Shown one piece after another: positions 7,341 through 7,703 of a stretch of 7,703 bases of DNA (position 1 is the first letter of the stretch; the number at the start of each line of letters is the position of its first letter). Both the position numbers and the translations under genes were made by a program. A model generated the notes under the pieces. The model did not search any database, had not been told where the DNA came from, and saw nothing but the letters and a program-made list of their open reading frames with translations. This DNA comes from Anaerolineaceae bacterium (GTDB lineage: Bacteria; Chloroflexota; Anaerolineae; Anaerolineales; Anaerolineaceae), in assembly GCA_030620065.1 (NCBI GenBank), contig JAUXFJ010000069.1:1-7703 (forward strand), written 5' to 3'.

Positions 7341-7351
7341 TGGGCTATAAT
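7324..7351 (+). promoter_or_regulatory. Candidate sigma-70-type promoter for scpA
   Basis: TTGATA at 7324-7329 (five of six consensus bases) and a perfect TATAAT at 7346-7351 are separated by 16 bases. The predicted transcription start is near 7358, which coincides with an in-frame GTG of scpA. The promoter would therefore produce an essentially leaderless scpA mRNA and would exclude the upstream ATG at 7340. The hexamers are seen directly; promoter use is inferred. Confidence 0.6.
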
Positions 7352-7703
7352 TGGTATGTGGTAACATCAATTATCGAGAAAAAACACGCGGTCTATCACG
7401 TCGAAACAGATGTGTATGAAGGCCCCCTGAGTCTGCTTTTAGATTTAATTCAGAGGGCTGAGCTAGACATTACAAAGTTATCCCTTGCGAAAGTAACTGA
7501 TCAATATCTAACAAAAATAAAAAACCTGCAGAATATCTCTGCGGGAGACATCTCTGCATTTCTTATAATTGCGGCAAAACTTATTCAAATAAAATCTGAA
7601 GCTCTATTGCCTCGACCTCCAATTCGTGTAGAAGGCGAAGAAGATCCTGGTGAAACGCTTGCACGTCAGCTTGTAGTTTATAGGGAAATCAAAAATACCA
7701 CAA
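7340..7703 (+). CDS. scpA: Segregation and condensation protein A, N-terminal part (cut by the window edge)
   Basis: ScpA is the kleisin subunit that bridges the two Smc heads and binds ScpB in the bacterial condensin. The reading frame is open to the last base, giving 121 codons of a protein usually near 250 residues. The family hallmark appears as YEGPLSLLLDLIQRAELDI, starting at base 7415, matching the common FEGPLDLLLxLI form. KLIQIKSEALLPRP follows, as expected for the N-terminal domain that contacts the Smc coiled-coil neck. The bounds take the first ATG after an in-frame TGA at 7337. GTG at 7358 is a strong alternative because a TATAAT at 7346-7351 would place transcription start there. 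Neither start has a visible Shine-Dalgarno. scpB would be expected downstream, outside the window. It is divergent from the thrC-like gene. Confidence 0.92.
   Translation, partial: MGYNWYVVTSIIEKKHAVYHVETDVYEGPLSLLLDLIQRAELDITKLSLAKVTDQYLTKIKNLQNISAGDISAFLIIAAKLIQIKSEALLPRPPIRVEGEEDPGETLARQLVVYREIKNTT

Noticed and set aside
1..7703. Mobile element, CRISPR array, tRNA or defence system.
   Set aside because: I saw no transposase or integrase motif, no regularly spaced direct repeats, no tRNA-like cloverleaf with a CCA end, and all genes are ordinary housekeeping families.

Overview
The window holds six protein genes, four complete and well conserved apart from their details, one complete enzyme of less certain specificity, and one cut by the right edge. 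It looks like a chromosomal core region of an AT-leaning bacterium, not a mobile or defence island. The likely source is the Chloroflexota, probably an Anaerolineae-type lineage. The grounds are a membrane-anchored parvulin with a long Thr/Pro-rich insertion, a zinc-ribbon threonine-synthase-like enzyme, and a complete Smc/ScpA system. The phylum call is an inference from protein style, not a proof.

Layout, left to right. On the plus strand, rpsR (ribosomal protein S18, 21-284) is followed 17 bases later by a membrane-anchored, extracytoplasmic SurA/PrsA-like peptidyl-prolyl isomerase (302-1693). A hairpin with a T-run (1714-1754) ends that unit and separates it from the convergent minus-strand genes. 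Reading right to left on the minus strand, a threonine-synthase-like PLP enzyme (7291-6182) is followed by RNase III (rnc, 6106-5393) and then Smc (5384-1770), with only 8 bases between rnc and smc. A short AT-rich region carries two face-to-face promoters. The plus-strand one drives scpA, which starts at 7340 or 7358 and runs off the window.

How the genes fit together. Smc and ScpA are two of the three subunits of the bacterial condensin (Smc-ScpA-ScpB), and here they flank the thrC-like/rnc genes on opposite strands. The rnc-smc pair is a familiar bacterial neighbourhood. The 75-base leader between the thrC-like gene and rnc is the most structured non-coding stretch. It contains a bulged hairpin and a second perfect hairpin that places the rnc Shine-Dalgarno sequence in its loop, which suggests control by RNA structure and possibly RNase III autoregulation.

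I found no tRNA, rRNA, CRISPR array, insertion sequence or phage gene. There is no non-coding stretch longer than 300 bases. I do not see a wholly new system. The points most worth checking are the rnc leader, a possible leaderless scpA start, the overlapping divergent promoters, and the unusual architecture of the isomerase.
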